DNA of 64,000 nt from Planctomyces sp. (GCA_019636235.1 JAHBXW010000011.1:1-64000), one strand, 5' to 3'. Positions 26,532 to 36,025 are shown, counted from the first letter of the stretch. Notes: a model not told the origin generated them from the sequence alone. Numbers and translations: made by a program.

Positions 26532-27473
26532 ATGGAACGCCGCCCACTCGGCAACACGGGACTGACACTGCCCGTTCTGGGATTCGGAGCCTCCTCGCTG
26601 GGCCAGGAGTTCCGGCAGATCGATCTGCAGGAGGCGCTGGCCACGATTCCGGCGGCCCTTGAAGTCGGCATGAACTTCATCGACACCTCGCCGTTTTACG
26701 GGCGGGGCCTGTCCGAAGTCCTGCTGGGCGTCGCCCTGCGGACGGTTCCCCGCGATTCGTACACGCTGTGCACCAAGCTGGGCCGATACAGCGGCACGCA
26801 TTTTGACTTTTCGGCCCGTCGCGTGACGGAAAGCGTGGACATCAGCCTGGAGCGGATGGGGGTCGACCACGTCGACATCATGCTCTGCCACGACATCGAG
26901 TTCGTCGACATGCGGCAGATCGTTGAAGAGACGCTGCCGGCGCTGCGTCGCGAGCAGGAAAAGGGGAAGCTGCGGTTCGTCGGCATCTCGGGTTATCCGA
27001 TGAACATTTTCCGGTACGTGCTGGATCGCGCCCCGCTGGACGTCGTGCTTTCGTACAACCACTACACGCTGCAGAACACGATGTTCGCCGACCTCGTGCC
27101 GTACCTGCAGTCGAAGGGCGTGGGCGTCATGAACGCGGCGCCGTTCTCGGCCCGGCTGCTGACGGCCGATCCGCTCCCCAAGTGGCATAAGGCGACGCCG
27201 GAGGTGCGGGAGGTCGCGGCCCGCGCGGCGAAACACTGCCGCAAACGCGGCGTGGACATCGCCAGGCTGGCGCTGCAGTTTTCGATCGCGCATCCGGAGA
27301 TGACGACCTGCATCACGGGCAGCGCGCGGCCCGACCGCGTCCGGCAGTGGGCCCGCTGGGCGCAGGAGCCGATCGACCGCGAGCTGCTGGCCGAGGTGCA
27401 GGAGATCCTGCGTCCGATCCACAACTGGTTCTACATCGAGGGACGGCCGGAGAACAACGACCCCCGGCCATAG
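26532..27473 (+). CDS. aldo/keto reductase
   Basis: A 313-residue NADPH-dependent oxidoreductase of the aldo/keto reductase fold. It begins MERRPLGNTGLTLPVLGFGA. The catalytic tetrad is recognisable: Asp and Tyr in FIDTSPFYGRGLSE, Lys in CTKLGRYSG and His in DIMLCHDIEF. The closest functional group by pattern (SPFYG, LGRYSG, DIMLCHDIE) is the L-galactose/L-fucose dehydrogenase-like branch, but the substrate cannot be fixed by eye. It begins 21 bases after the LutA-like gene, probably in the same transcript. Confidence 0.88.
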   Translation: MERRPLGNTGLTLPVLGFGASSLGQEFRQIDLQEALATIPAALEVGMNFIDTSPFYGRGLSEVLLGVALRTVPRDSYTLCTKLGRYSGTHFDFSARRVTESVDISLERMGVDHVDIMLCHDIEFVDMRQIVEETLPALRREQEKGKLRFVGISGYPMNIFRYVLDRAPLDVVLSYNHYTLQNTMFADLVPYLQSKGVGVMNAAPFSARLLTADPLPKWHKATPEVREVAARAAKHCRKRGVDIARLALQFSIAHPEMTTCITGSARPDRVRQWARWAQEPIDRELLAEVQEILRPIHNWFYIEGRPENNDPRP

Positions 27474-27513
27474 GGCGTCGTTGCGGCACGACCGAGATCG
27501 CGGCGATGGGCAT

Positions 27514-27556
27514 GGCCGGGCGGACCGGGCGCAGCGAGGGAAGCCCCGGAGCGCCG
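27514..27556 (+). repeat. dispersed hairpin repeat A, copy 2
   Basis: GGCCGGGCGGACCGGGCGCA, then GCGAGGGAAGCCCCGGAGCG. It corresponds to copies at 6015-6055 and 29384-29427, with a slightly degenerate left arm. It lies between the aldo/keto reductase stop and the DUF1501 start. Confidence 0.75.
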
Positions 27557-27698
27557 TCGTAACCACACGCCGACCGCGTCCGAGCCGGCATGCTCCACCG
27601 GATTGCGCTGTGCCGCGCCGCATCTGGCCCTTCCCCTCGCTGACGCCGACAGTCATCATCAATGGTCCCGCCTCGTCCCTCGAGCTGAGACCCGCCCC

Positions 27699-29141
27699 AT
27701 GGTCGGTCCCTCCCCGTTGCATGCCGCCACGCGTCGGCACTTCTTCGCCGACTGCCGCGTCGGCCTCGGCGCCATCGCCCTGGGCTCCCTGTTGGCGAAG
27801 GACGCCCGCCCCGCCGACGCCCCGCAGAACCCCGATCGACTGCCGCTGGCCCCCAAACGCACGCACTTCCCGGCCCGCGCCCGACGCGTCATCTTCCTGT
27901 TCATGGCCGGCGGGCCCAGCCAGCTCGAACTCTTCGACGACAAGCCGCGGCTCCGCGAACTCGACGGACAGATCGTTCCCAGCGACGTCACCCAGGGCAA
28001 ACGCTTCGCCTTCATCAAGGGAGACGCCCGGCTGCTCGGCGGACGACGCCAGTTCGCCAGACACGGCGAGTCCGGCGCCGAACTCAGCGAACTCCTGCCC
28101 CACACCGCCGCCATCGCAGATGACCTGACCTTCATCCGCGGCATGGCGACCGATGTGTTCAATCATGGGCCCGCCAAGCTGTTCATGAACTCCGGCTCCG
28201 CCCGGTTCGGCATGCCGTCGATGGGCGCCTGGCTGACCTACGGCATCGGCAGCGAATCGCAGTCGCTGCCCGGGTTCGTCGTCCTGCAGTCCGGCCCTCG
28301 CGGGCCCCGCGGCGGCACGGCCCTGTGGGGCAGCGGCTTTCTGCCCACCACTTACCAGGGCGTTCCGTTCCTGTCCGGTCCCGAGCCCATTCTGAATCTC
28401 GCCAGTCCGCCGGGAATCGATGACGACCGCCAGGCCGCCTTCTTCAGCGCCGTGCGGGATCTCAACCGCTCCCGGCTGGAAACCGTGCAGGACCCGGAGA
28501 TCGCCACGCGGATCGCCGCCTACGAAATGGCGTACCGCATGCAGTCCAGCGCCCCGGAACTGGTCGACCTGTCCGGCGAAACGCGCGAGACGCTGGACCT
28601 GTACGGCGCCGAGCCCGGGCAGCCGTCGTTCGCGAACAACTGCCTGCTGGCGCGGCGGCTCGTCGAGCGCGGCGTGCGGTTCGTGCAGTTGTATCACACC
28701 GACTGGGACCACCACGGCAACAACGATACGCACCTGGGCGAGCCGCTGGAGGCCCGCTGCAAAGAAGTCGACCGCGCTTCGGCGGCGCTGGTGAAGGACC
28801 TCAAGCAGCGGGGCCTGCTGGAAGATACGATTGTCGTGTGGGGGGGCGAGTTCGGCCGCACGCCGATGGGCGAGCCCCGGGACCTGATCGGCCGGGACCA
28901 CCATATCGAGGCGTTCACGATGTGGGCGGCTGGAGGCGGGTTCAAGCCGGGGCAGACGGTGGGCCGGACCGACGATCTGGGCTATTACGTGGTGGAGGAC
29001 CGGGTGCACGTGCACGATCTGCACGCGACGCTGCTGCACCTGCTGGGCCTGGACCACGAGCGGCTGACGTTCCGATTCCAGGGCCGGGACTTCCGGCTGA
29101 CGGACGTGGCGGGGAACGTGGTGTCGAAGCTGATTGCTTGA
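27699..29141 (+). CDS. DUF1501 family protein (orphan)
   Basis: A 480-residue DUF1501 protein from ATG 27699. The N-terminus has TRRHFFADCRVGLGAIALGS, a twin-arginine-like export signal. Sulfatase-like core motifs are RVIFLFMAGGPSQLELFDDK, FNHGPAKLFMNSGS, FVVLQSGPRGPRGG, VVWGGEFGRTPMG, GRDHHIEAFTMW and LHATLLHLLGLDHERLTF. Unlike the other DUF1501 gene in this window it has no PSD1/DUF1549 partner next to it; spacers with repeats lie on both sides. Function unknown. Confidence 0.9.
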   Translation: MVGPSPLHAATRRHFFADCRVGLGAIALGSLLAKDARPADAPQNPDRLPLAPKRTHFPARARRVIFLFMAGGPSQLELFDDKPRLRELDGQIVPSDVTQGKRFAFIKGDARLLGGRRQFARHGESGAELSELLPHTAAIADDLTFIRGMATDVFNHGPAKLFMNSGSARFGMPSMGAWLTYGIGSESQSLPGFVVLQSGPRGPRGGTALWGSGFLPTTYQGVPFLSGPEPILNLASPPGIDDDRQAAFFSAVRDLNRSRLETVQDPEIATRIAAYEMAYRMQSSAPELVDLSGETRETLDLYGAEPGQPSFANNCLLARRLVERGVRFVQLYHTDWDHHGNNDTHLGEPLEARCKEVDRASAALVKDLKQRGLLEDTIVVWGGEFGRTPMGEPRDLIGRDHHIEAFTMWAAGGGFKPGQTVGRTDDLGYYVVEDRVHVHDLHATLLHLLGLDHERLTFRFQGRDFRLTDVAGNVVSKLIA

Positions 29142-29383
29142 CGGGGGCGGCAGGGCGGCGTCGAGCCAGGCGGCCTGCACCGGATCGAGGGCCGTCCCGG
29201 CATCCCTGCGCGGGAAGGCTCGCTGAGTTCGCGAGAATTCTTGCCCCCTGCTGACACCAACCCGAAAGCGCCACCCATGTCCTGACCACTCACCACCACT
29301 CAGTGAATAGGTCATTGGTCACCAGCCATTGGTCATTGCAAAGTGCAAAACGGCAATTGAAATGTGCAAACTGCAACGGGTGT

Positions 29384-29427
29384 GGCCGGGGCTGGACCGA
29401 ACGCAGCGAGGGAAGCCCCGGAACGCC
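29384..29427 (+). repeat. dispersed hairpin repeat A, copy 3
   Basis: GGCCGGGGCTGGACCGAACG, then CAGCGAGGGAAGCCCCGGAA. This is the best preserved copy, with arms CCGGGGCT and AGCCCCGG. Same orientation as copies at 6015 and 27514. Confidence 0.8.
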
Positions 29428-29587
29428 GTGGTTCCCCGCGTCCGGCCAATGAATGGACCACGGATCAAAGGGATCGCACGGATGGTCGGAGGCTGACCAC
29501 GCGTCCATCGACAGGCCGCAACGACTTCTCGCGCGCCTGTTGAGATAACAGCCTGTGGTTCTAACAGCGCCCCGATCGCTCCTGGCC

Positions 29588-29695
29588 CCTTTCGTGTCTT
29601 TCGTGTCTTTCGTGTCTTTCGTTGTTTTCGTGGTTCTCGTTTCTGGCTCGGTTCCAGCAGGTTCCAACCACGAAAGGCACGAAAGAAACGAAAGG
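29588..29695. repeat. 9-bp tandem array with inverted partner
   Basis: CTTTCGTGT is repeated three times exactly (29589-29615), then two diverged units follow to 29633. The segment 29666-29695 (AACCACGAAAGGCACGAAAG, then AAACGAAAGG) is the approximate reverse complement of the array, so a long imperfect stem-loop can form. Confidence 0.8.
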
Positions 29696-29806
29696 CCGCA
29701 CGGCGTGGGCCGACCAGCTTCAACCGGCGGCCCGGTGTGTGGGGCCTGTCCGTGGCTCCGTATGAGATCGAGTCGGTCTGGATGCCTGTCGTTTTCCGCG
29801 GCCGCA

Positions 29807-32533
29807 TCAGGCCCCGGCCGGCTTGTCCCGCTTGAGCCACAGCCGCAGGCCTTTCTCCGCCTCCACGACGACATACGTGCCCAGCCCCGTCAGCAGAATC
29901 CGCCACCAGGCGTCCAAGCCAATCGGCGCGCTGTGGAAGGCCCGGTTCAGCAACGGCACATACGTGAACAGCATCTGCATGCCCACCATCGCCGCCGAAC
30001 CCACCAGCACCCAGTGATTCGTCAGCGGGCCGATCTGGAAGATTGACCGCGTCAGCGACCGGCAGTTGTACAGGTAGAACAACTCCACGAACACGAACAC
30101 GTTCACCGCCACGGTCCGGGCCGCGTTCTCGCTCATGCCTTCATCCAGCGCCCAGCGGAACGAACCGAACGCCCCCGCCAGCATGATCGAAGCCACGATC
30201 AGAATCCGCACGATCAGCGTCGGCGTCAGCAGCGGCTCGGCCGGATCGCGCGGCGGACGCGTCATGATGTCCGGCTCCTTCGGCTCGAACGCCAGCATCA
30301 TTCCCAGGAACACCGCCGTGGTCATGTTGATCCACAGAATCTGCACCGGGTAAACGGGCAGCACGACGCCCAGGATCACAGCGGCGAGAATCACGAGGCC
30401 CTCGCCTGCGTTCGTCGGCAGCGTCCAGACGATGAACTTCGTCAGGTTGTCAAAGACGCCCCGCCCCTCCTCGACGGCCGCCTCGATCGTCGCGAAGTTG
30501 TCGTCCGTGAGGACCATGTCGGCGGCCTCCTTGGCCACCTCGGTTCCGCCCCGGCCCATCGCCACGCCGATGTCCGCCTGCTTGAGCGCCGGCGCATCAT
30601 TCACGCCGTCCCCGGTCATCGCCACCACGCGGTCGCTGGCCTGCAGCGCCCGGACCAGCCGCAGCTTCTGCTCGGGAGTGACCCGCGCGAACACCGCCAC
30701 GCGGTCCGCCGCCTCGATGAGTTCCTTGTCCGACAGTTCCGCCAGCTCGTTGGCCGTCAGCGTCTTGAGTTCACCGGCATCATCCGCCAGGCCCTGCAGG
30801 CCGATCTGCTGGGCGATGGCCCGGGCCGTCGCGGCGTGATCGCCGGTGATCATCTTCACATGCACGCCCGCCTGCTGGCAGGCGGCGATGGCGCTGATGG
30901 CCTCCGGCCGCGGCGGATCGATCATGCCCTGCAGGCCCAGGAACACCAGATCCTGCACGTCCGGATGGTCGATCGACTTGGTTCCTTCCGGCATTTCTTT
31001 GTAGGCGAACCCCAGCACCCGCAGCCCCTGCGACGCCAGCGCGTCGAAGTGTTGTTGAATGGCGGACGCGTCGACCGGCCGGACGTCCCCCTCGGACGAC
31101 AACGCGCCCCGGCAGCGGCTGAGCAGAACTTCCATGGCGCCTTTGACGCACAGCAGACGTTTGCCGGACTCCCGGTCGTCATGCAGCGTCGCCATGTACT
31201 GGTGCTGGCTTTCAAAGGGAATCGAGTCGAGCCGTTTGCGGCGCGCCTGCCAGTCCGCGTCGGCGAAGCCGGCTTTCCGGGCGGCGACGATCAGCGCGGC
31301 CTCGGTCGGGTCCCCCTGGATGGCCGGGTGGCCGTCCTCCTCGTAGACCGAGGAATCCGAGCACAGCAGGCCGACGAGCAGCATTTCCCGGAGCGCCGGA
31401 TTCTCCTCGGGGGCCGCGCCGTCGGCCGGCCGGGTGAACTGGCCGTCCGCGCCGTAGCCCGTGCCGGTCACTTCATACGCCGCGCCTCCCGCCCAGCAGC
31501 CCCGCACGGTCATCTGGTTGACCGTCAGCGTGCCGGTCTTGTCGGAGCAGATCGTCGTGGTGCTGCCCAGCGTTTCGACAGCCGGCAGCTTGCGGATGAT
31601 GGCCCGCCGCTGGGCCATGCGGGAGACGCCGATGGCGAGAATGATCGTTACGGCGGCCGGCAGACCTTCGGGAATCGCCGCGACGGCCAGCGCCACGGCC
31701 GACATGAAAATGTCGATCGGCGGCTGGTCCCGGACGAGACCGATGATGACCGTCAGCGCCGCGAGACAGAGGATGACGATCAACAGCAGATGGCTGAACT
31801 GGGCGATCCGCCGGGTGAGGGGCGTTTCCAGGACGTCGGCGGTGGAGATCAGGTTCGAGATGCGGCCGATCTCGGTTTCCTTGCCGGTCCCGTAGACGAC
31901 CCCGCGTCCCTGGCCGTAGGTGACGAGCGTGGAGGAGAACGCGAGGTTCTTGCGGTCGCCGAGCGCCACCCGGCCAGCCAGCTGGTCGATCTTCTTGGAG
32001 ACGGGGACGGACTCGCCGGTCAGCGCGGACTCGTCGATCTGCAGGTCGCGGGACTGGATGAGGCGGAGGTCGGCGGGGACCTTGTCGCCGGACTGGAGGA
32101 GGACAATATCGCCGGGGGCGAGCTGGTCGGAGGGAATCGTGCGGATTTCGCCGCTGCGGAGGACGCGGGCCTCGGTGTGGGTGGTCTGGGCGAGGGCTTC
32201 GAGGGCGCGGGCGGCTTTGGATTCCTGGAGGAAGCCGATAATGGCGTTGACCAGGACGACGCCGAAGATCACGCCGGCGTCGACCCATTCATGCAGGACG
32301 AGGGTGATCGCGGCGGCCGCGAGCAGGATGTAGACCAGCGGCTGGTGGAACTGCAGCAGGAAGCGCTTGAAGGGGCCGTGCCCCGCGGTGGCTGGGATGA
32401 CATTCAGCCCGAAGCGTTCATGCCGGGCGCGAACTTCAAGGAGATCCAGCCCTTTCTCAGCGTTGACGTCGAGCAGTTCGAGAACTTCATCGGCCGGCAG
32501 CTGATGAATGTTGTCTCCCAGCATCCGTTCCAT
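29807..32533 (-). CDS. P2-type cation-transporting ATPase
   Basis: A 908-residue membrane pump of the P2 (Ca2+/Mg2+/Na+) type. It has an N-terminal cation-ATPase domain, a TGES actuator motif (LTGESVPVSK), M4 PEGLPAAVTI, phosphorylation at Asp331 in CSDKTGTLT, the hinge GDGVNDAPALK, and C-terminal helices M5-M10. M5 has the acidic residue in TNAGEGLVIL, but M6 reads LWINMTTAVFLG where Ca2+ pumps of the SERCA type have N-x-x-T-D-G, so the M6 aspartate is absent and ion specificity may differ from calcium. It ends in a lysine-rich tail after the last helix. Monocistronic by position. Confidence 0.92.
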   Translation of the reverse strand: MERMLGDNIHQLPADEVLELLDVNAEKGLDLLEVRARHERFGLNVIPATAGHGPFKRFLLQFHQPLVYILLAAAAITLVLHEWVDAGVIFGVVLVNAIIGFLQESKAARALEALAQTTHTEARVLRSGEIRTIPSDQLAPGDIVLLQSGDKVPADLRLIQSRDLQIDESALTGESVPVSKKIDQLAGRVALGDRKNLAFSSTLVTYGQGRGVVYGTGKETEIGRISNLISTADVLETPLTRRIAQFSHLLLIVILCLAALTVIIGLVRDQPPIDIFMSAVALAVAAIPEGLPAAVTIILAIGVSRMAQRRAIIRKLPAVETLGSTTTICSDKTGTLTVNQMTVRGCWAGGAAYEVTGTGYGADGQFTRPADGAAPEENPALREMLLVGLLCSDSSVYEEDGHPAIQGDPTEAALIVAARKAGFADADWQARRKRLDSIPFESQHQYMATLHDDRESGKRLLCVKGAMEVLLSRCRGALSSEGDVRPVDASAIQQHFDALASQGLRVLGFAYKEMPEGTKSIDHPDVQDLVFLGLQGMIDPPRPEAISAIAACQQAGVHVKMITGDHAATARAIAQQIGLQGLADDAGELKTLTANELAELSDKELIEAADRVAVFARVTPEQKLRLVRALQASDRVVAMTGDGVNDAPALKQADIGVAMGRGGTEVAKEAADMVLTDDNFATIEAAVEEGRGVFDNLTKFIVWTLPTNAGEGLVILAAVILGVVLPVYPVQILWINMTTAVFLGMMLAFEPKEPDIMTRPPRDPAEPLLTPTLIVRILIVASIMLAGAFGSFRWALDEGMSENAARTVAVNVFVFVELFYLYNCRSLTRSIFQIGPLTNHWVLVGSAAMVGMQMLFTYVPLLNRAFHSAPIGLDAWWRILLTGLGTYVVVEAEKGLRLWLKRDKPAGA

Positions 32534-32578
32534 TTGGGGATCACTCCAGTTGTTGTCGCGGGTCGAGGACGCGGTGTA

Positions 32579-32842
32579 TCAACAACGGCCGGGCAAATCG
32601 CGTGCTCCCGGATGGGATTTCATGCCGATTTTAACTGCCCGGCGATCAGTTTCGCAGATTCGCCGGGAATTGGCTGGCCCGCATGCGATCGGCGCCGAGT
32701 GACGTGAGCCGCGGGGGGACGCCGCGGCGGTCTCCGCCTGATATTGCAGTAGGATCGCGTCCAGCTCGCTCGACCCCTGTCCGAGGGCTGCCGCGCCAGT
32801 GACCACGCATGTCAGAAACATGACTGGCGCCGCACGCATCAC
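32579..32842 (-). CDS. small secreted protein (doubtful)
   Basis: An 87-residue frame beginning MMRAAPVMFLTCVVTGAAAL, a plausible signal peptide, then GQGSSELDAILLQYQAET. The rest is low-complexity and basic, without a recognisable domain. It lies in the 351-base gap between the P-type ATPase and the GT39-like gene, pointing away from the latter. It could be a real small exported protein, a truncated gene, or chance. Nothing else of note was seen in this gap. Confidence 0.35.
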   Translation of the reverse strand: MMRAAPVMFLTCVVTGAAALGQGSSELDAILLQYQAETAAASPRGSRHSAPIACGPANSRRICETDRRAVKIGMKSHPGARDLPGRC

Positions 32843-32884
32843 TGGTCGAGCGCCTCAGAGGGCCACGCAGGTCGCCAGAGTGAC

Positions 32885-34726
32885 GTGACAGGCAGTCTAC
32901 AGGCCGACGTGTCCGCAAGCGCAGCCATCGACGAGGATTCCGCCGCCACACATTTTCCCGCATCTTCGCACCGCGCGACGGACGCACTTGACGCATCTGG
33001 ATGCGGTCTCGACGCTGGCGGGGTGCAATCACCAGTCCCACCTCCGGCCGCGTCCCCAAAGCCCCGGCGCTTTCGCGGCATGGGGCCAGCGTTTCTCCTG
33101 GCGCTCGCGGCCGCCGCGCTGGTGCTCCTCACGTCAGGGCGAGAGGCGTTCCGGGGCGCCGTCGCCGAAGGGCCGGGCATCACGCTCGACGAATCGTTCA
33201 ACGTCGAAACGGGCGTGTATCTCATTCGCAGCCTCCGGGAGTTCGGACTGGCGGCGCTGCATCCCGACTCGGTCCGGGAGATCTGGGGGGCCGCGGCATA
33301 CAACCCCGATCACCCGCCGCTGGGGCGACTGGCCCTGGGGCTGGCGCATGACGCCAACGTCGATCGCGAGTCGTCGGGGATTCGCGACTCGGCTGCCCGG
33401 CCGGCCTCGGCGATCGCCTTCGCCCTGACGGTCTGGCTGGTCGCCTGGTGCGGCGGCCGGTGGTACGGGCGGACGGCGGGGATCGTCGGCGGAGCGTCGG
33501 TGCTGCTGATGCCGCGACAGTTCGGGCACGCGCATCTCGCGTCGCTGGAGACGTTCATCGGGCTCGCCTATGCCGCGGCCGTGCTGGCGATTGCGGAGAC
33601 ATGGAGCGTCGACGCCGAGGTCGCGAGCCGGGCGGGGGGCCGACGTCCGCTGCCCGGTTGGGGGAACGTGCTCGGCGGAGGCGCGCTGATCGGCCTGGCG
33701 CTGTTGACGAAGATTCAGGCCGTGTTTCTGGGGCCGGCCGTGGCGGTCTGGGCGCTGGCGCGGTTTGGAATGCGGGGTCTGCCGCGGCTGGCGGCCTGCG
33801 GCGGGATGGCGCTGGCCGTGTTCTTCGCGGGGTGGCCCTGGCTGTGGCTCGATCCCGCCGCGCACCTGCACGAATATTTCGCGCGAACGACCGAGCGGCA
33901 GACTCTTTACTGCTTCTACTGGGGCGAGCGCTGGGCGGATCTCGACGTGCCGTGGCATTACCCCTGGGTGCAGTTCGCCGTCGTCGTCCCGCTGGGACTG
34001 CAGCTGCTGGGCCTGGTCGGGCTCGGGACGGGGGAAGACGGTCGATCGGCGCGGCGCGACCCGCGTCTGGCACTCGTCCTGCTGGCGGTTGTGATTCCGC
34101 TGATCGTGTTTTCGTTGCCCGGAATCCGGGTCTACGACGGCGAACGGCTGTTTGCGGTCAGCTTTCCGCTGTGGGGAATCGTCATCGGCCGGGGCGGAGC
34201 ACGCGCGATGGCCTGGTTGCGGGCGCGCCTGTCTGCACCCGCTGCGATCAGCATCGCGACCGCGTTCGTCGCCGCGCAGGGCTGGGGACTGGCGCGCCTG
34301 CATCCCTGCCAGCTCAGCTATTACAACCTGGCCGTCGGGGGGCTGCAGGGCGCGGCCGGGCTGGGCTTTGAGACCAGCTACTGGGCCGACAGTCTGACCG
34401 AATCGCTGCAGCGGCGGATCGTCGAAGCGGTTCCCCGAGGCAGCCGGATTGATGTGGCGCCGGTCCTGCATCCAATCTACCTGGACCACCTGCTCAGCCA
34501 GTCGCCTCTGCTGCAGGCCGCGGAGTTGCGGCTGGAGCCCTACGACGACAAGGTTCCGGGCGGGTCGCGGCTGGTGCTGTTGTTTCATCGCCGGGCCGAT
34601 CCCTGGGAGTCGCTGGACCCGCCGCCCGAGGGGACCGAGGTCCTGGCGCGGCTGGAGCGGGCCGGCGTGCCGCTGGCGACTCTGCTGCGGCTGCCCGAGG
34701 GCGAACGACCGGCAGAGTTTCCGTGA
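32885..34726 (+). CDS. GT39-like polytopic membrane glycosyltransferase
   Basis: A 613-residue integral membrane protein with about ten hydrophobic helices. The region after the first helix contains ITLDESFNVETGVYL, the acidic DE motif of ArnT/PMT-type (GT39 superfamily) glycosyltransferases that use polyprenyl-phosphate sugars. Later helices include ALIGLALLTKIQAVFLGP and FFAGWPWLWLDP. The C-terminus is soluble. The start is uncertain: GTG 32885 gives a proline-rich cytoplasmic leader, while ATG 33080 would begin directly before TM1 (MGPAFLLALAAAALVLL). Acceptor unknown; possibly modification of envelope lipids or proteins. Confidence 0.75.
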   Translation: MTGSLQADVSASAAIDEDSAATHFPASSHRATDALDASGCGLDAGGVQSPVPPPAASPKPRRFRGMGPAFLLALAAAALVLLTSGREAFRGAVAEGPGITLDESFNVETGVYLIRSLREFGLAALHPDSVREIWGAAAYNPDHPPLGRLALGLAHDANVDRESSGIRDSAARPASAIAFALTVWLVAWCGGRWYGRTAGIVGGASVLLMPRQFGHAHLASLETFIGLAYAAAVLAIAETWSVDAEVASRAGGRRPLPGWGNVLGGGALIGLALLTKIQAVFLGPAVAVWALARFGMRGLPRLAACGGMALAVFFAGWPWLWLDPAAHLHEYFARTTERQTLYCFYWGERWADLDVPWHYPWVQFAVVVPLGLQLLGLVGLGTGEDGRSARRDPRLALVLLAVVIPLIVFSLPGIRVYDGERLFAVSFPLWGIVIGRGGARAMAWLRARLSAPAAISIATAFVAAQGWGLARLHPCQLSYYNLAVGGLQGAAGLGFETSYWADSLTESLQRRIVEAVPRGSRIDVAPVLHPIYLDHLLSQSPLLQAAELRLEPYDDKVPGGSRLVLLFHRRADPWESLDPPPEGTEVLARLERAGVPLATLLRLPEGERPAEFP

Positions 34727-34918
34727 TCTGCGAACGCGTCGAATGCGGCAGGGGCCGCCGGGCTTCGCCGTCCGACAGACGCGAGGGTCGAAGACGCCCA
34801 ATGCCCGCGAACGCCGCTTGCCCCCCCTTGCAGCGTGTGGGAGACTCGCAATGTCCCGCGAGCGCCGTGTGCGCCGCCGGGGGTCTCCGCGCCGATCCAC
34901 TCCCGCAGCAGATACGCC

Positions 34919-35752
34919 ATGCGAGTTTCCCGTCGCCTCCGCACGTCGGTTTTCGGCCTGGTGCTGGCGTGCTTCGCCGCGGCGCCCGCCTTCGGGCAGG
35001 GTCTGCTGAACAACCTGCCGGATGAGGACGGCGTGGGCGTGCGGTACGAAGGGACCTACCGCCAGCTCGTCAAACGGCCCAACGCGGTCGAAGGCGATAC
35101 GACGATCCAATGGAGCCGCCGGCTGCGGATCGCGTCCGTGGGCCGTGAGGAGGCCGAGTACCGGGGGCAGCTCCAGCCCTGCCGATGGATCGAGTTCCGC
35201 GTGCAGACGGGTCGCCCGAAGGAGGGTGACATCGACGCCGGACCAGGCTCGACCCGGATCTACAAGGTCCTCGTCCCGGAGAGCGCCGTCCGCGGCACGA
35301 TCGATGAGCCGATCGCCGAAAACCGGCAGATCTTCGTCTCGTACATTCCGATCGTCCGCGGCTTCCGCAAGATCGGCGACGAGCCGGCGCAGCCGATCGA
35401 GCCCCCGGTCCTGCAGGCCCGGCCCGTTCTGACGCAGCTTCACCACTACCGCAACCTGATGCCCGATGGCGCTCCCGGAGATTTCCAGGCGCCCGCCGGC
35501 AATTTTGATTCGCAGTTGTACAAGGGCTCGCAGTCCGCGGAATCGACCACGCAGCGTTCCGCGAGCACCGCGGAAATCTATCGCAGCGACGCGATTCCGT
35601 TCGGGCTCGTCAAGTGGACTGTGAAGACGGTCGTCGAGGAAAAGCCGACAACGGCGCCGCGGACCGACTACGTCATCACCAACGAGATCACCGAAGAGAT
35701 GTCGGCGTTCGAGATCCTCAACGGCGTGGACTCCGAGCTGATCACCGACTGA
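34919..35752 (+). CDS. secreted protein of unknown function
   Basis: A 277-residue protein from ATG 34919 with a clear signal peptide (RLRTSVFGLVLACFAAAPAF, cleavage before GQG). The mature part has two sections: a beta-rich half (GVRYEGTYRQLVKRPNAVEG; WIEFRVQTGRPKEGDI) and a tail (EIYRSDAIPFGLVKWTVKTV; YVITNEITEEMSAFEIL) of regular strands. I do not recognise a family. The mature part has a single cysteine and no heme motif or catalytic pattern. Its neighbours (GT39-like protein, acetate kinase) give no clue. Confidence 0.75.
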   Translation: MRVSRRLRTSVFGLVLACFAAAPAFGQGLLNNLPDEDGVGVRYEGTYRQLVKRPNAVEGDTTIQWSRRLRIASVGREEAEYRGQLQPCRWIEFRVQTGRPKEGDIDAGPGSTRIYKVLVPESAVRGTIDEPIAENRQIFVSYIPIVRGFRKIGDEPAQPIEPPVLQARPVLTQLHHYRNLMPDGAPGDFQAPAGNFDSQLYKGSQSAESTTQRSASTAEIYRSDAIPFGLVKWTVKTVVEEKPTTAPRTDYVITNEITEEMSAFEILNGVDSELITD

Positions 35753-36025
35753 TCTGCGGACCGCCAGACGCCCGATGGCTTCAAGGCGGGCGTCCCTTGC
35801 GGGCGAGGCATTCCGCTCGTCGCATCGATCGGTGCGATCCCTCTCGATCCGTGACTTCCCCGTTGCGTTCGACAGCCATGGACGTGGACCACTCAACGTT
35901 CGAATCGAACGGATGGGGCCGCGCGCGACCGACGCCTTAGATTCCGCCACTTGGGTTGAGTGCGCCGGGCCGCTGCACGATGCTGTCACGCCATCGCCTG
36001 CCCACTGCGTTCCAGCCCTCCGACC

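Larger units (their letters stand above)
29142..29806. other. 665-base repeat-rich intergenic spacer
   Basis: No gene is supported here. The spacer contains hairpin repeat A (29384-29427), a simple tandem array with its inverted partner (29588-29695), and the segment GGTCATTGCAAAGTGCAAAA (29331-29350), related in inverse orientation to 6420-6450. A phrase GATCAAAGGGATCGCACGGA (29465-29484) is also of low complexity. The stretch separates the DUF1501 gene from the converging end of the P-type ATPase gene. Confidence 0.6.

Noticed and set aside
29588-29695. Possible CRISPR array
   Set aside because: The unit is only 9 bp without unique spacers, and no cas gene is present.
29319-29906. Minus-strand frame of 195 codons over the repeat-rich spacer
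   Set aside because: It translates the tandem array and hairpin repeat into Arg-Lys-Thr-rich sequence; no coding features.
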